DNA from: Mycobacterium sp. ACS1612
Lineage (GTDB): Bacteria; Actinomycetota; Actinomycetes; Mycobacteriales; Mycobacteriaceae
Assembly (NCBI RefSeq): GCF_001667505.1
Contig: NZ_LZHZ01000063.1
Span: forward strand, 310,001-374,000
Reading direction: 5' to 3'
DNA length: 64,000 nt
Shown here one piece after another: positions 50,122-58,786 of the stretch; positions within the stretch are counted from its first letter, which is position 1, and every line of letters starts with the position of its first letter. The translations under genes and the position numbers were made by a program. The notes under the pieces are model-generated. The model saw nothing but the letters and a program-made list of their open reading frames with translations, ran no database searches and was not told the origin of the DNA.

Positions 50122-51149
50122 TGCGGCGTGCACCTACCCGTGGGCTGACTCGTGAGTTTGACTGTGCGGACCGGGCCGCCAGGTTGCAGGCCGTTGAGCT
50201 TCAACGAGATATCGCAGGCGTAGAAGTTGAAGAAGTCGCCGTAGATACCACCGGCGCGGCCGATGATGTTGAACGCCGTCGGCAGCCTGACCAAGATGTC
50301 GTTGAGTTGGGCCTTCTGGTCCACCAGCGGCTGTTGCACTCCCTCGAGATAGGTGATGGTGCTCTGCAGCAACGGCCGGTTGTCGGCGAGCAGGTCGGCG
50401 ATCGTGCCCGCAGCGTCGCTGATGTCCGCGACCGAGCTTGCGATCGGGTCTTTGCGGTTCTTGAGACCGGTGATGAGCTTCTCGAAATTCTGCACTGTCT
50501 CGTCGAACTGCTGCTGGTGCTTGACCGTCGTGTCGAGCACGGTATTCAGGTTGCGGATCACCTCACCGATGGCCTGGTCACGGTCGGCGAGCGCGGACGT
50601 GAGCGAGGCAGTCTGATCGAGAATGTCGTTGATGGTCCCGCCTTGGCCCTGAAACACCGTGATGATCGACTGGGCGATGTTGTTGACCTTGTCGGGATCC
50701 AGCGCCCGGAAAACCGGACGGAACCCGCCGATCAGTGCGTCCAGATCAACCGCGGGTTGGGTTCGCTCGATCGGGATGGTGCCACCAGCCGCGAGGCGCT
50801 TGTTGCTGTCGCCGCGCTTGAGCTCCATGTAGCGGTCGCCGATCAGGTTCAGGTACCGGATGGAAGCGGTGGTCCCGTCGAACAGCGGGAGCGAGCGGTC
50901 GACGCTGAAGTGAACCTTGGCCTGCGCACCACCGTCCTGTAGTTCGATCTTGGAAACCTTGCCCACCTCGACACCGGAAGCCCTGACGAACTGCCCGGCG
51001 CGAAGGCCACTGACGTTGGAGAAGACCGCCGTGTACCCGGTGGTGCGGTCGAACCGCATCTGACCGAACACCACGATGATCATGGCGGTGAAAAGCAGCA
51101 GCACCAACGAGAAAATGCCGAGCTTGACAGCGGTTCCAGTAATTTTCAT
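50118..51149 (-). CDS. mce1B: Mce1B, MCE-domain subunit
   Basis: A 343-residue MCE subunit, the shortest of the six as expected. The anchor is GTAVKLGIFSLVLLLFTAMIIVVFG, the MCE domain is YTAVFSNVSGLRAGQFVRASGVEVGKVSKIELQ, helices follow, and the C-terminal segment GGIYGDFFNFYACDISLKLNGLQPGGP contains the conserved Cys pair region ending TGRCTPQ. ATG 51149 overlaps the mce1A stop (ATGA). Confidence 0.95.
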   Translation of the reverse strand: MKITGTAVKLGIFSLVLLLFTAMIIVVFGQMRFDRTTGYTAVFSNVSGLRAGQFVRASGVEVGKVSKIELQDGGAQAKVHFSVDRSLPLFDGTTASIRYLNLIGDRYMELKRGDSNKRLAAGGTIPIERTQPAVDLDALIGGFRPVFRALDPDKVNNIAQSIITVFQGQGGTINDILDQTASLTSALADRDQAIGEVIRNLNTVLDTTVKHQQQFDETVQNFEKLITGLKNRKDPIASSVADISDAAGTIADLLADNRPLLQSTITYLEGVQQPLVDQKAQLNDILVRLPTAFNIIGRAGGIYGDFFNFYACDISLKLNGLQPGGPVRTVKLTSQPTGRCTPQ

Positions 51150-52423
51150 GGGTTGATCGTGTTCTCCCCGAACTGGCGGCCCCAGACGTATTCGATCCCG
51201 GGAGCGATGATCGGAATCGGTGCCGGAAGAAGAGGAATGATGCACGGCGGCAGCCCGGCGCAACCGAACGGCGATGCCAGTTCCAAGTGGTTGTACGGCG
51301 CAATGGAGGCACCGGTGTCCATGACCAGGTACGGCGCGGGCCACAGATCGCGGGTGACTGGTTGCCAGCAGCCCGGCCTACCCTCTGGGCCTCCTCTGGC
51401 GTTCACGCGCGGCAGGTTGTCCGGGTAGACGTAGGGGTTGCCCGGTCCGATGAGTTCGCTGGTCGTCCGGAGCGAATAGCCGTTGCCGCCCAACGATGCC
51501 GCCACCTTGGGCTCCACGTCGTGGAAGTTGCGGATCGTACAGAACAGTGCGGGGCTGTAGGTGTCGAGCAGCTGCGAGGTGGGCACCAGGTCTGCAGTGC
51601 CCCGGACCAGATAGGGCGCACTGCGTTCGAAAATGTCGCCGCCGGTGTTGCCGAACCCGACAGCGGCCATCAGTGCCTGGTCGATGTTGCCCTGCTGCTC
51701 GTTGAGCGTGCGCGCGGTGGTGACGGCGTTCTCCAGGCCGTCGAACAGGTCGGGCGCCGCGTTGGCGTAGACGTCTCCCAGGTCGGCCAGCAGTTGGTTG
51801 TCGCGGCGGATCTGGGGCATCAGCGGATTGACGTCGTCGAGGATTTCGTTGCCGTGAATGATTGACTGGCCGAACCGATCACCCAGCCCGTCGAGCGCTT
51901 CGGCGGTGGCGCTCAATGTTTGGTTCAGCTTGATCGGGTCGACCTGCTCCGCCACCTCGACGACCGTCTCGAACAAGGTGTTGAACTCGGTGGTCACCGA
52001 CGTCGCATCGATCACATCTGACGGCGAGATACGTTGCGGCGTCGGATCTTTCGGTGACGTAAAGGATATGTACTTGTTGCCGAACACCGTGGTGGCGGTG
52101 ATATCGGCATTGACGTTTTTCGGAATCAAGTCGAGATACTTGCGATCCACCTTCAGCGTGATCTTCGCCCGAGGCACACCGCCGACGCTTACCTGGTCGA
52201 CCTGCCCGACCCTGCCGATCTCGACACCGTTGTACGTGACCTTGGCGCCGGGATCCATCGAAAGGCCGCTGCGCGCCGCCATCATCGTCAGATTCTCGCG
52301 ATCGAGGAACGTACCGCGGAACTGAAGGAAGACCAGGACCGTGGCGACGACGACCACTATCGCCAAGATCGCGCCCGCCAACTTGAAGGGGGGCGTGCGG
52401 GATTTGTTCACGGGTGCCGTCAT
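51146..52423 (-). CDS. mce1A: Mce1A, MCE-domain subunit
   Basis: A 425-residue founding subunit of the Mce1 complex. The anchor is FKLAGAILAIVVVVATVLVFLQF, and the MCE domain contains MMAARSGLSMDPGAKVTYNGVEIGRVGQVDQV. A helical region follows (QTLSATAEALDGLGDRFGQSI) and the C-terminal globular part has RPGCWQPVTRDLWPAPYLVMDTG. It starts 4 nt after yrbE1B. In M. tuberculosis Mce1A has been linked to cell entry, but the complex imports fatty acids. Confidence 0.96.
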   Translation of the reverse strand: MTAPVNKSRTPPFKLAGAILAIVVVVATVLVFLQFRGTFLDRENLTMMAARSGLSMDPGAKVTYNGVEIGRVGQVDQVSVGGVPRAKITLKVDRKYLDLIPKNVNADITATTVFGNKYISFTSPKDPTPQRISPSDVIDATSVTTEFNTLFETVVEVAEQVDPIKLNQTLSATAEALDGLGDRFGQSIIHGNEILDDVNPLMPQIRRDNQLLADLGDVYANAAPDLFDGLENAVTTARTLNEQQGNIDQALMAAVGFGNTGGDIFERSAPYLVRGTADLVPTSQLLDTYSPALFCTIRNFHDVEPKVAASLGGNGYSLRTTSELIGPGNPYVYPDNLPRVNARGGPEGRPGCWQPVTRDLWPAPYLVMDTGASIAPYNHLELASPFGCAGLPPCIIPLLPAPIPIIAPGIEYVWGRQFGENTINP

Positions 52424-52427
52424 TGGG

Positions 52428-53297
52428 CTACACCGTCAAGTTGAAGTTGGGGTCGACGCCGTAGAGCGCCAACGCGACGAACAGAACCACCAAAGCCACC
52501 GCCACCAAAGACGCCCGCATGGCCCGCCCGACCGCCTCGCCGACACCCACGGGCCCACCGCTGGCGTAATAGCCGTAATAGCAGTGGTTGAGCATGACGA
52601 TCACCGAGATGATGATCGCGTCCATGAAAGACCAGAACACGTCCTCGGGCCGCAGGAACGTCTGGAAGTAATGCTCGTAGGTACCGGTTGACTGACCGTA
52701 GAACAGCGTCGTGGTGATCTGGCCTGACAAAAACGACAGAATCATCGCCATCGCATAGAGCGGGATGATCACCACGAACCCGGCCATGATCCGGGTGGAG
52801 ACCAGGTAGGAGATCGACTTGATACCCATCACCTCGAGCGCATCGATCTCCTCGCTGATCCGCATGGCGCCCAGTTCGGCCGTGGCGCCCGCACCGACGA
52901 CCGCAGCCAGCGCGACGCCTGACACCAGCGGTGCGGCGGACCGCACATTGATCATCGCGGCGAAGAATCCGGTGAAAGCCTCGACACCGATATTGCCAAG
53001 CGACGCGAAGCCCTGGATCGCCACCAGCGACGAACCGGACAAGCTGACGAAGCCGACGATCGCCGCTGTACCGCCGATGACGGCCATCGCGCCGGTGCCC
53101 ATGCCGATCTCGGCGATCAGCCGCAGCGTCTCCTTGCGGTAGTAACGCAGGGCGTGGCCGGTCGCGCCCATCGCGGTGACGATGAACCAGGCGACGTGGC
53201 CGATACTGTCGAGCGCCCGGCCTGGACCACCGACAACTTTCTCGGCCGTGGCGGCGCCTCGCGGAAACCGGGAGCGCAGGACTTGGGTGGTCGACAT
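52428..53297 (-). CDS. yrbE1B: YrbE1B, MlaE-type ABC permease subunit
   Basis: A 289-residue permease of the MlaE/YrbE family with about six helices. The signature is IGMGTGAMAVIGGTAAIVGFVSLSGSSLVAIQGFASLGNIG, and the ATPase-coupling helix includes GAMRISEEIDALEVMGIKSISYLVSTR (the EExDAL motif). ATG 53297 shares its A with the yrbE1A stop (TGATG). It pairs with YrbE1A as the membrane core below the MCE needle; the ATPase (MceG) is encoded elsewhere. Confidence 0.95.
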   Translation of the reverse strand: MSTTQVLRSRFPRGAATAEKVVGGPGRALDSIGHVAWFIVTAMGATGHALRYYRKETLRLIAEIGMGTGAMAVIGGTAAIVGFVSLSGSSLVAIQGFASLGNIGVEAFTGFFAAMINVRSAAPLVSGVALAAVVGAGATAELGAMRISEEIDALEVMGIKSISYLVSTRIMAGFVVIIPLYAMAMILSFLSGQITTTLFYGQSTGTYEHYFQTFLRPEDVFWSFMDAIIISVIVMLNHCYYGYYASGGPVGVGEAVGRAMRASLVAVALVVLFVALALYGVDPNFNLTV

Positions 53298-54094
53298 CAG
53301 CGCCCCGTTCCGAACCGCACGCCGATCGTGGTTAGTACCACGTTGACCGCGAACAGCGCGATGACGCACAAGACCAACGTTTCGTTGACCGCGGTGCCGA
53401 CGCCCTTTGCGCCGCCCGACACCGTGAGACCGCGATAGCAGCCGACCAGGCCGGCGATCAAGCCGAAGACCGTTGCTTTGATGACTGAGATCAGCACTTC
53501 GGGCAGCCCGGTGATGAGCGTCAGCGTCGACACATAGGCGCCGGCGGACACGTTCTGCAGGTACACGCCGAAGACGAAGCCGCCGACCAAACCGATGGTG
53601 ATCACCGCGCCGTTCAGCAACAGCGCGACGAAAGTGGAGGCGACCACGCGGGGGACGACGAGGCGGTGGATCGGGTCGATGCCCAGCACCTCGAGTGCGT
53701 CGATTTCCTCGCGGATGGTGCGGGCCCCGAGGTCGGCGCAGATGGCCGTCGATCCGGCGCCCGCCACCACCAGCACGGTCACCAGCGGACCCAACTGGGT
53801 GACGGCGCCGATGGCCGCACCCGCACCGGAAACGTCGGCGGCGCCGAACTCGGCGAGCAGGATGTTCAACAGGAAGATCAGCAGAACGGTCAGCGGCGCC
53901 GAGACGGCGAGGGTGGGCAGGAAGGACACGCGGAACAGGAACCAGGACTGAAGGATGAACTCGCGCCACTGGAACGGCGGCTTGAACAACGCCTTGCCGG
54001 TGAGCACGCACATCCGGACGAACCCGCCGACGGCCGTCAGTGCGGGCCGGGTTTGATCCCGGACGTAGTGGACGACGCCCGTCGACCCCGTCAC
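53297..54094 (-). CDS. yrbE1A: YrbE1A, MlaE-type ABC permease subunit
   Basis: A 265-residue MlaE-family permease collinear with Rv0167: FQWREFILQSWFLFRVSFLPTLAVSAPLTVLLIF, GAVTQLGPLVTVLVVAGAGSTAICADLGARTIREEIDALEVLGIDPI (EExDAL coupling motif) and GLTVSGGAKGVGTAVNETLVLCVIALFAVNVVLTTI. The start is GTG at 54094. The 212-nt gap to fadD5 is where M. tuberculosis has an internal mce1 promoter. Confidence 0.95.
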   Translation of the reverse strand: MTGSTGVVHYVRDQTRPALTAVGGFVRMCVLTGKALFKPPFQWREFILQSWFLFRVSFLPTLAVSAPLTVLLIFLLNILLAEFGAADVSGAGAAIGAVTQLGPLVTVLVVAGAGSTAICADLGARTIREEIDALEVLGIDPIHRLVVPRVVASTFVALLLNGAVITIGLVGGFVFGVYLQNVSAGAYVSTLTLITGLPEVLISVIKATVFGLIAGLVGCYRGLTVSGGAKGVGTAVNETLVLCVIALFAVNVVLTTIGVRFGTGR

Positions 54095-54306
54095 CGGTTG
54101 ACTCCCACGACGAAAGCGCGACTGTCGCGGCGCGGCGGCAGAACCTGTCGCACGCCTCCTCCTTGCCCCATCCTGGTGTCTGTGACCGCCGTCTCCCTAC
54201 TCGCGGGTAGTAAGGCGGACCACCGGACTGTACCCGATGCTGTACCCACAGTGCACCGCATCGGCGGGATTGTGCCCGTAACCGTTAGCAAACCCACCTC
54301 CGTCCG
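54095..54306. promoter_or_regulatory. fadD5-yrbE1A intergenic region, possible internal mce1 promoter
   Basis: On the minus strand this gap contains TACAGT within a short near-duplication (GGTACAGCATCGGGTACAGT, complement of about 54224-54243), which could be a -10 without a good -35. An internal promoter at this place is known for M. tuberculosis mce1. A 68-codon frame also spans it and is treated under rejected items. Confidence 0.35.
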
Positions 54307-55935
54307 TTAAATCTCTTGCGCCGCAGCAGAAACCGTTGGCGGAGTGGAACTTTCGCCGGCGTCAATCGTCGTCTGCGCCCCGAAGCGCGCTCGCAGTTCT
54401 GTTTTCAGGACTTTGCCAGCCGGGTTGCGCGGCAGGGCGTCGACGATCTCGAGCGCCTTCGGATGTTTGTAACGGGCCAGTCGTTCGGTGAGGAACTGAT
54501 CGAGATCAGCGAGGCCAAGATCGGTGCTGACGGCCGCCACCGCGACGGGCACCTCACCCCACTTCCGGTCCGGACGTCCGATCACCGCCACCTCCACGAT
54601 GCCGGGGTGGGCGGCAAGGGCATTCTCGACCTCGGCGCAGTAGATGTTCTCGCCGCCGGAGATGATCATGTCCTTCTTGCGGTCGACGACCCAGATGTAG
54701 CCCTCCTCGTCCTGGCGGACCAGGTCGCCGGAGTGGAACCAACCGCCCGCGAATGCCTCCGCGGTGGCCTTCGGGTTGTTCCAGTACCCGGCCATCAGGG
54801 TCGGCGCGCGGTAGACGATCTCACCGACCTGACCCACTTCAACGTCGTTCATGTTCTCGTCGACGACGCGCGCCGCGACCGTCGGAATGACCTTGCCGAC
54901 CGAGCCGAGTTTACGAATTGCGTCTTGCGCCAACAACATACAAGTCACCGGCGACATCTCGGTCTGCCCGAACGCCGCGTAGATCTGGGTGCCTGGGAAG
55001 GTTTCGGCCATCTCGCGCAGCAGTGTGTCAGACGCCGGGGCGGCGCCCCACGACAGCACCCGCAGCGCCAGCTTGCGCGGGTTGGCGCGCTGTTCGGCGA
55101 CCACCGCCTGCCACTGCGCGGGCACGAGGAACATGGTGGTGACCTGCTCGGCCTCCAGCACGTCGAGCAGGTGCGCCGGATCGAACGCGCCCAGCGGGTA
55201 GATCACGGTCGGCAGGCCCAGCTGCAGCGGGGTGATGGTGTTTCCGATGCCTGCGATGTGGAACAGCGGCACCCCGATGAAGCCGACATCATTGTTGACG
55301 TCGGCGGCGATGGTGAACAGGTTGGTCATGGCCTGACCCGAGATGTTTGTGTGGGTCAGCACCGCGCCCTTGGGCCGTCCGGTGGTGCCGGACGTATACA
55401 TGATCAGCGCGGGCGAGTCGTTGGGGATGTCAACCGGTTGCGGCCCAGCGCCGGGCTCGGTGAGTAGGTCGTCGTACCCGAGGACCTGCTCGTCGGTGCC
55501 CGCACCCGCGACGATCACCGTCTGCAGCGTCGGGTCCAGACCGCGCACCGCGGTGGCGACATTGGCCAGCACGGCCTCGGTGATCACGATCTTGGCCTGG
55601 CAGTCGCCGACCAGGAACGCGATCTCCGGAGGGGTCATCCGGAAGTTGACCGGGACGGCGATGGCGCCCAGCTTGTTGACCGCCAGGAACGACTCGATGA
55701 ACTCGGTGCGGTTGAGCATCAGGATCAGCACGCGGTCACCGAAGCCGACGCCGCGTCTACTCAGCGCGCCCGCCAGCGCGATGACCCGCCGGTCGAGCTC
55801 ACCCCACGTCGTCGTGTGTCCGAGGAACCGCAGCGCCGTGGCGTCTGGCTGCATGAGCGCGTGGCGTGCGAGCTGATTGGTCCAATTCTGCCTACGCGCC
55901 AGATACGGCTGATCGGTCAGCGACGGTTCGGTCAA
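54307..55935 (-). CDS. fadD5: FadD5, fatty-acyl-CoA synthetase
   Basis: A 542-residue ANL-superfamily ligase that activates fatty acids; as first gene of the mce1 operon it likely acts on fatty acids imported by, or recycled through, Mce1. Motifs: ATP loop LIMYTSGTTGRPKGAVLTH (A3), IYAAFGQTEMSP (A5), FHSGDLVRQDEEGYIWVVDRKKDMIISGGENIY (A7-A8) and the catalytic Lys in NPAGKVLKTELR. The TTG start at 55935 has GGAG 9 nt upstream and a plausible promoter at the mce1R boundary. Confidence 0.94.
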   Translation of the reverse strand: MTEPSLTDQPYLARRQNWTNQLARHALMQPDATALRFLGHTTTWGELDRRVIALAGALSRRGVGFGDRVLILMLNRTEFIESFLAVNKLGAIAVPVNFRMTPPEIAFLVGDCQAKIVITEAVLANVATAVRGLDPTLQTVIVAGAGTDEQVLGYDDLLTEPGAGPQPVDIPNDSPALIMYTSGTTGRPKGAVLTHTNISGQAMTNLFTIAADVNNDVGFIGVPLFHIAGIGNTITPLQLGLPTVIYPLGAFDPAHLLDVLEAEQVTTMFLVPAQWQAVVAEQRANPRKLALRVLSWGAAPASDTLLREMAETFPGTQIYAAFGQTEMSPVTCMLLAQDAIRKLGSVGKVIPTVAARVVDENMNDVEVGQVGEIVYRAPTLMAGYWNNPKATAEAFAGGWFHSGDLVRQDEEGYIWVVDRKKDMIISGGENIYCAEVENALAAHPGIVEVAVIGRPDRKWGEVPVAVAAVSTDLGLADLDQFLTERLARYKHPKALEIVDALPRNPAGKVLKTELRARFGAQTTIDAGESSTPPTVSAAAQEI

Positions 55936-55969
55936 CGGGACGGTGCTCCATCCGGTGGGTTGCGCGACG

Positions 55970-55988
55970 ATGATATTTGATCAAACAT
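55970..55988 (-). promoter_or_regulatory. fadD5/mce1 promoter with candidate Mce1R operator
   Basis: TATCAT (minus strand, 55975-55970) is a good -10 for fadD5, about 35 nt before its start. Directly upstream is the 16-bp dyad ATATTTGA-TCAAACAT (55973-55988, one mismatched pair) with the perfect core TTTGATCAAA (55976-55985). A GntR-type repressor bound there would cover the -10/-35 spacer. No clear -35 is seen. Confidence 0.55.
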
Positions 55989-56060
55989 GGTGTTGCCCCG
56001 GTCACACTATGACCTCGGCGGCTCGGGGACAACCCCCTGCACGACAGACCGGAGACGGAC

Positions 56061-56753
56061 ATGAACGCACCGGCCAGGCCGCGCTCACAGCGGCGCCGGG
56101 CGGTCCGGCGCGAGCAACTCTCCGACGAGGTCGCGGCCCGGTTGCGCACCGACATCATGACCGGCGCGCTGCGGCCGGGAACCTACATCCGGCTCGACGA
56201 GACGGCCGCCGCGCTCGGGGTGAGCATCACGCCGGTGCGCGAGGCGCTGCGCACACTACGGGGCGAGGGCATGGTCCAGTTGGAGCCGCATCGCGGGCAC
56301 GTGGTGGTGCCGCTGACGCGCGGCGACATCGACGACATCTTCTGGCTGCAGGCCACCATCGCCAAGGAGTTGGCGGCCACGGCGGCCGAACGGATCACCG
56401 ACGCGGAGATCGACGAACTCGAACACCTCAACGACAGCCTCGCCGCGGCCGTCGAACATGGCGATCCCGAAGAGGTGGTCGCCGCGGAATTCGCCTTCCA
56501 CCGAACGTTCAACCGTGCGACGGGCCGCATCAAGCTGGCGTGGTTCCTGCTGCATGTCGCGCGGTATCTACCGGGGCAGATCTACGCCAGCAACGCCGAA
56601 TGGGGTGCGGCGGCGGTATCGGGTCACCGCGACCTGATCGCCGCGTTGCGGCGTCGCGACGTCGCTACGGTCGTGCGGTTGACCAGCGGCGAGTTCAGCG
56701 ACGCCGCCCAGCGGTTGGTGGCCCGACTAGACGAGACCGGGTTGTGGAGCTGA
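56061..56753 (+). CDS. mce1R: Mce1R, GntR/FadR-family repressor of the mce1 operon
   Basis: This 230-residue regulator has an N-terminal GntR winged helix (LSDEVAARLRTDIMTGALRPGTYIRLDETAAALGVSITPVREALRTLRGEGMV) and a C-terminal FCD helical domain. The FCD metal/ligand-binding residues are around EFAFHRTFNRATG and SGHRDLIAALRRRD. It lies divergent from fadD5, exactly as Rv0165c (Mce1R) does. M. tuberculosis Mce1R represses mce1 inside macrophages. A lipid or metabolite effector is presumed. Confidence 0.9.
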   Translation: MNAPARPRSQRRRAVRREQLSDEVAARLRTDIMTGALRPGTYIRLDETAAALGVSITPVREALRTLRGEGMVQLEPHRGHVVVPLTRGDIDDIFWLQATIAKELAATAAERITDAEIDELEHLNDSLAAAVEHGDPEEVVAAEFAFHRTFNRATGRIKLAWFLLHVARYLPGQIYASNAEWGAAAVSGHRDLIAALRRRDVATVVRLTSGEFSDAAQRLVARLDETGLWS

Positions 56754-56756
56754 CGG

Positions 56757-57200
56757 CTACGAGCTTGCGGACAGCTGCTCCGCACGGTTCTTGAGGTTGT
56801 CGGCCAGGTACTCCAGGGTGTCGCCGATCGCCTTCTTCACCATCGGCTTGGGGATCGGCAGCTGGGTCTCGACGTCGAGGTCGACGGTCAACAGCGAGGT
56901 CGGGCCCATCGGCACCACCGAGAACCGCTGCTCCTGCTTGGTGAAGAACTCGCCCTGCTGCAGCACGGTGTAGATCTGGTTCTCGGCGGGGTAGTACACC
57001 GCAGTGATAAAGGTGCCCGACTGGCCCTGCACCACGACGTCCAACCGCAGCTGACTGGGCCGGCCGTCGTCGTAGCGGGCCAGCACCCAGCAGCCCTTGA
57101 TCTCCTCGTTCCACGCCGGATACGCCTCGAAATCGGCGACGATCGCCATGATGGCTTCGGCGGGGGCACTGACCTCAACTGTCTTGCTTACGAGCGGCAT
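56757..57200 (-). CDS. SRPBCC polyketide cyclase-like protein (TB18.5/Rv0164 homologue)
   Basis: A 147-residue START-like protein: MPLVSKTVEVSAPAEAIMAIVADFEAYPAWNEEIKGCWVL, RLDVVVQGQSGTFITAVYYPAENQIY and the C-terminal amphipathic helix KAIGDTLEYLADNLKNRAEQLS. Size and sequence match TB18.5 (Rv0164), a conserved T-cell antigen of unknown biochemical role. It probably binds a lipid. It overlaps the upstream thioesterase gene by 26 nt and ends 3 nt from the mce1R stop. Confidence 0.88.
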   Translation of the reverse strand: MPLVSKTVEVSAPAEAIMAIVADFEAYPAWNEEIKGCWVLARYDDGRPSQLRLDVVVQGQSGTFITAVYYPAENQIYTVLQQGEFFTKQEQRFSVVPMGPTSLLTVDLDVETQLPIPKPMVKKAIGDTLEYLADNLKNRAEQLSASS

Positions 57201-57633
57201 CCGGCGAGCATATCGACTCCAGCAGAGACCGAATCGACCCCGGGATCGGCACCGGCCGCCTGCTCTTTCTGTCGACGTACACGTGCACCCAGTGCCCGAC
57301 CGCCGCCAATGGTTGATCGGCCGCGAACAGCGCCAGCCGATAGGTGACGCTGCTGTTGCCGAGTCGGGTGACCGCCAGTCCGACGATCAGCGGATCGGGA
57401 AACTTCAGCTCCGAGAAGTACCGGCAACCCGACTCGGCGACCACCCCGAGCCACGGCACGGTCAGCGGATCGATCCCGCACGTCGTGTCGATCCACGCGT
57501 TGATCGCGGTGTCGAACAGTTCGTAGTAGACCGCGTTGTTGAGGTGACCGAACATGTCGTTGTCGGTCCAGCGCGTCAACACCGGCCAGTGCACCGGGAA
57601 GTCCCGGCTGGTGAGCGGTTGCTCGTCAGTCAT
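57175..57633 (-). CDS. Acyl-CoA thioesterase, hotdog fold (Rv0163 homologue)
   Basis: A 152-residue single-hotdog 4HBT-type thioesterase. The catalytic region is RWTDNDMFGHLNNAVYYELFDTAINAWI, with the D-x-D-x-x-x-H-x-N arrangement of FcbC-like enzymes (D24/D26 and HLNN). It continues with SGCRYFSELKFPDPLIVGLAVTRLGNSSVTYRLALF and VHVYVDRKSRRPVPIP. It probably hydrolyses acyl-CoA and is coupled to the TB18.5-like gene. Substrate chain length cannot be read from the sequence. Confidence 0.88.
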   Translation of the reverse strand: MTDEQPLTSRDFPVHWPVLTRWTDNDMFGHLNNAVYYELFDTAINAWIDTTCGIDPLTVPWLGVVAESGCRYFSELKFPDPLIVGLAVTRLGNSSVTYRLALFAADQPLAAVGHWVHVYVDRKSRRPVPIPGSIRSLLESICSPDAARKQDS

Positions 57634-57679
57634 GGCAGGAGTCTGGCAGCAGTGTCGAAGTCACGGCAGGCTGGTGCTC

Positions 57680-58786
57680 ATGAGGATCCACGGCGCCGTG
57701 CTCGAAGAGATCGGTCGGCCCCGGCCGTTCAAACAGTCGCGGCCGATTTCTGTGTCCGAACTCGACCTCGCACCGCCCGGCGACACCGAACTCCTCGTTC
57801 GCATCGAAGCCGCTGGCTTGTGCCACTCCGACCTGTCGGTGGTCGACGGCAACCGGGTGCGGCCGGTGCCGATGCTGCTCGGACACGAAGCCGCGGGCAT
57901 CGTCGACCAGGCCGGCGCGGAGGTCACCGACGTGCGCACCGGGCAGCGCGTCGTGATGACGTTCCTGCCGCGGTGTGGCCGGTGCGCGGCGTGCGCCACC
58001 AACGGGTTGACGCCGTGCGAACCGGGCAGCGCCGCCAACGGCGCGGGCACGCTGATGGCAGGTGAGCGAAGGCTGTCGCGCGACGGCCTGCCCATTCACC
58101 ACCATCTCGGGGTGTCCGGGTTCGCGACGCACGCCGTCGTCGACCGGCGCTCCGTCGTCCCGGTGCCGGACGACGTGCCGCCCGCGGTCGCGTCGCTGCT
58201 CGGTTGTGCAGTGCTGACCGGCGGCGGCGCCGTGATCAACGCCGGGCGACCGCAGACGGGCCAGACCGTCGTCGTGGTCGGGCTCGGCGGCGTCGGCATG
58301 GCAGCGGTGCTCACCGCGCTGGCGCATGACGACGTCACGGTGATCGGCGTCGACCGGCTCGCCGACAAGCTCGAGTTGGCCCGTGCGATGGGCGCGCACG
58401 ACGCCTTCACCCCCGACGAGGCGGCCGAGCGCGGCATCAAGGGCGCCGTGGTGATCGAGGCAGCGGGTCATCCGCTCGCGCTGCAGACCGCGATCGACCT
58501 CACCGCACCCGGCGGCCGCACCGTCACCGTCGGCCTGCCGCGACCCGATGCGCGAATCACGTTGTCGCCGTTGGGTCTTGTCGCCGAGGGCCGGTCGTTG
58601 ATCGGCAGCTACCTCGGCTCCGCGGTGCCGTCCCAGGACATCCCGCACTTCGTCGGGTTGTGGCGGGCGGGCCGGTTGCCTGTCGAGAAGCTGGTGTCGT
58701 CGACCATCACGCTCGACGACATCAACGAGGGCATGGACCAACTCGCCGACGGGCACGCGGTCCGCCAGTTGATCAGTTTTGACTAG
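57680..58786 (+). CDS. adhE1: Zinc-type alcohol dehydrogenase (AdhE1/Rv0162c-like)
   Basis: A 368-residue medium-chain dehydrogenase. The catalytic zinc ligands are in IEAAGLCHSDLSVVDGN, LLGHEAAGIVD and LLGCAVLTGGGAVIN. The structural zinc site is FLPRCGRCAACATNGLTPCEPG, and the NAD loop is VVVVGLGGVGMAAVLTALAHDDVTVIGVDR. ATG 57680 (MRIHGAVLEEIGRPRP) is the natural start; the long upstream extension overlaps the divergent thioesterase. Position relative to mce1 matches adhE1 of M. tuberculosis. It overlaps the convergent MscS gene by 14 nt. Confidence 0.87.
   Translation: MRIHGAVLEEIGRPRPFKQSRPISVSELDLAPPGDTELLVRIEAAGLCHSDLSVVDGNRVRPVPMLLGHEAAGIVDQAGAEVTDVRTGQRVVMTFLPRCGRCAACATNGLTPCEPGSAANGAGTLMAGERRLSRDGLPIHHHLGVSGFATHAVVDRRSVVPVPDDVPPAVASLLGCAVLTGGGAVINAGRPQTGQTVVVVGLGGVGMAAVLTALAHDDVTVIGVDRLADKLELARAMGAHDAFTPDEAAERGIKGAVVIEAAGHPLALQTAIDLTAPGGRTVTVGLPRPDARITLSPLGLVAEGRSLIGSYLGSAVPSQDIPHFVGLWRAGRLPVEKLVSSTITLDDINEGMDQLADGHAVRQLISFD

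Noticed and set aside
54091..54297. 68-codon frame before yrbE1A, ending with GTGA overlap on the yrbE1A start
   Set aside because: The overlap is suggestive and a purine-rich site precedes its GTG, but the composition looks like noise, no family is recognised, and the homologous gap in M. tuberculosis is a promoter region.
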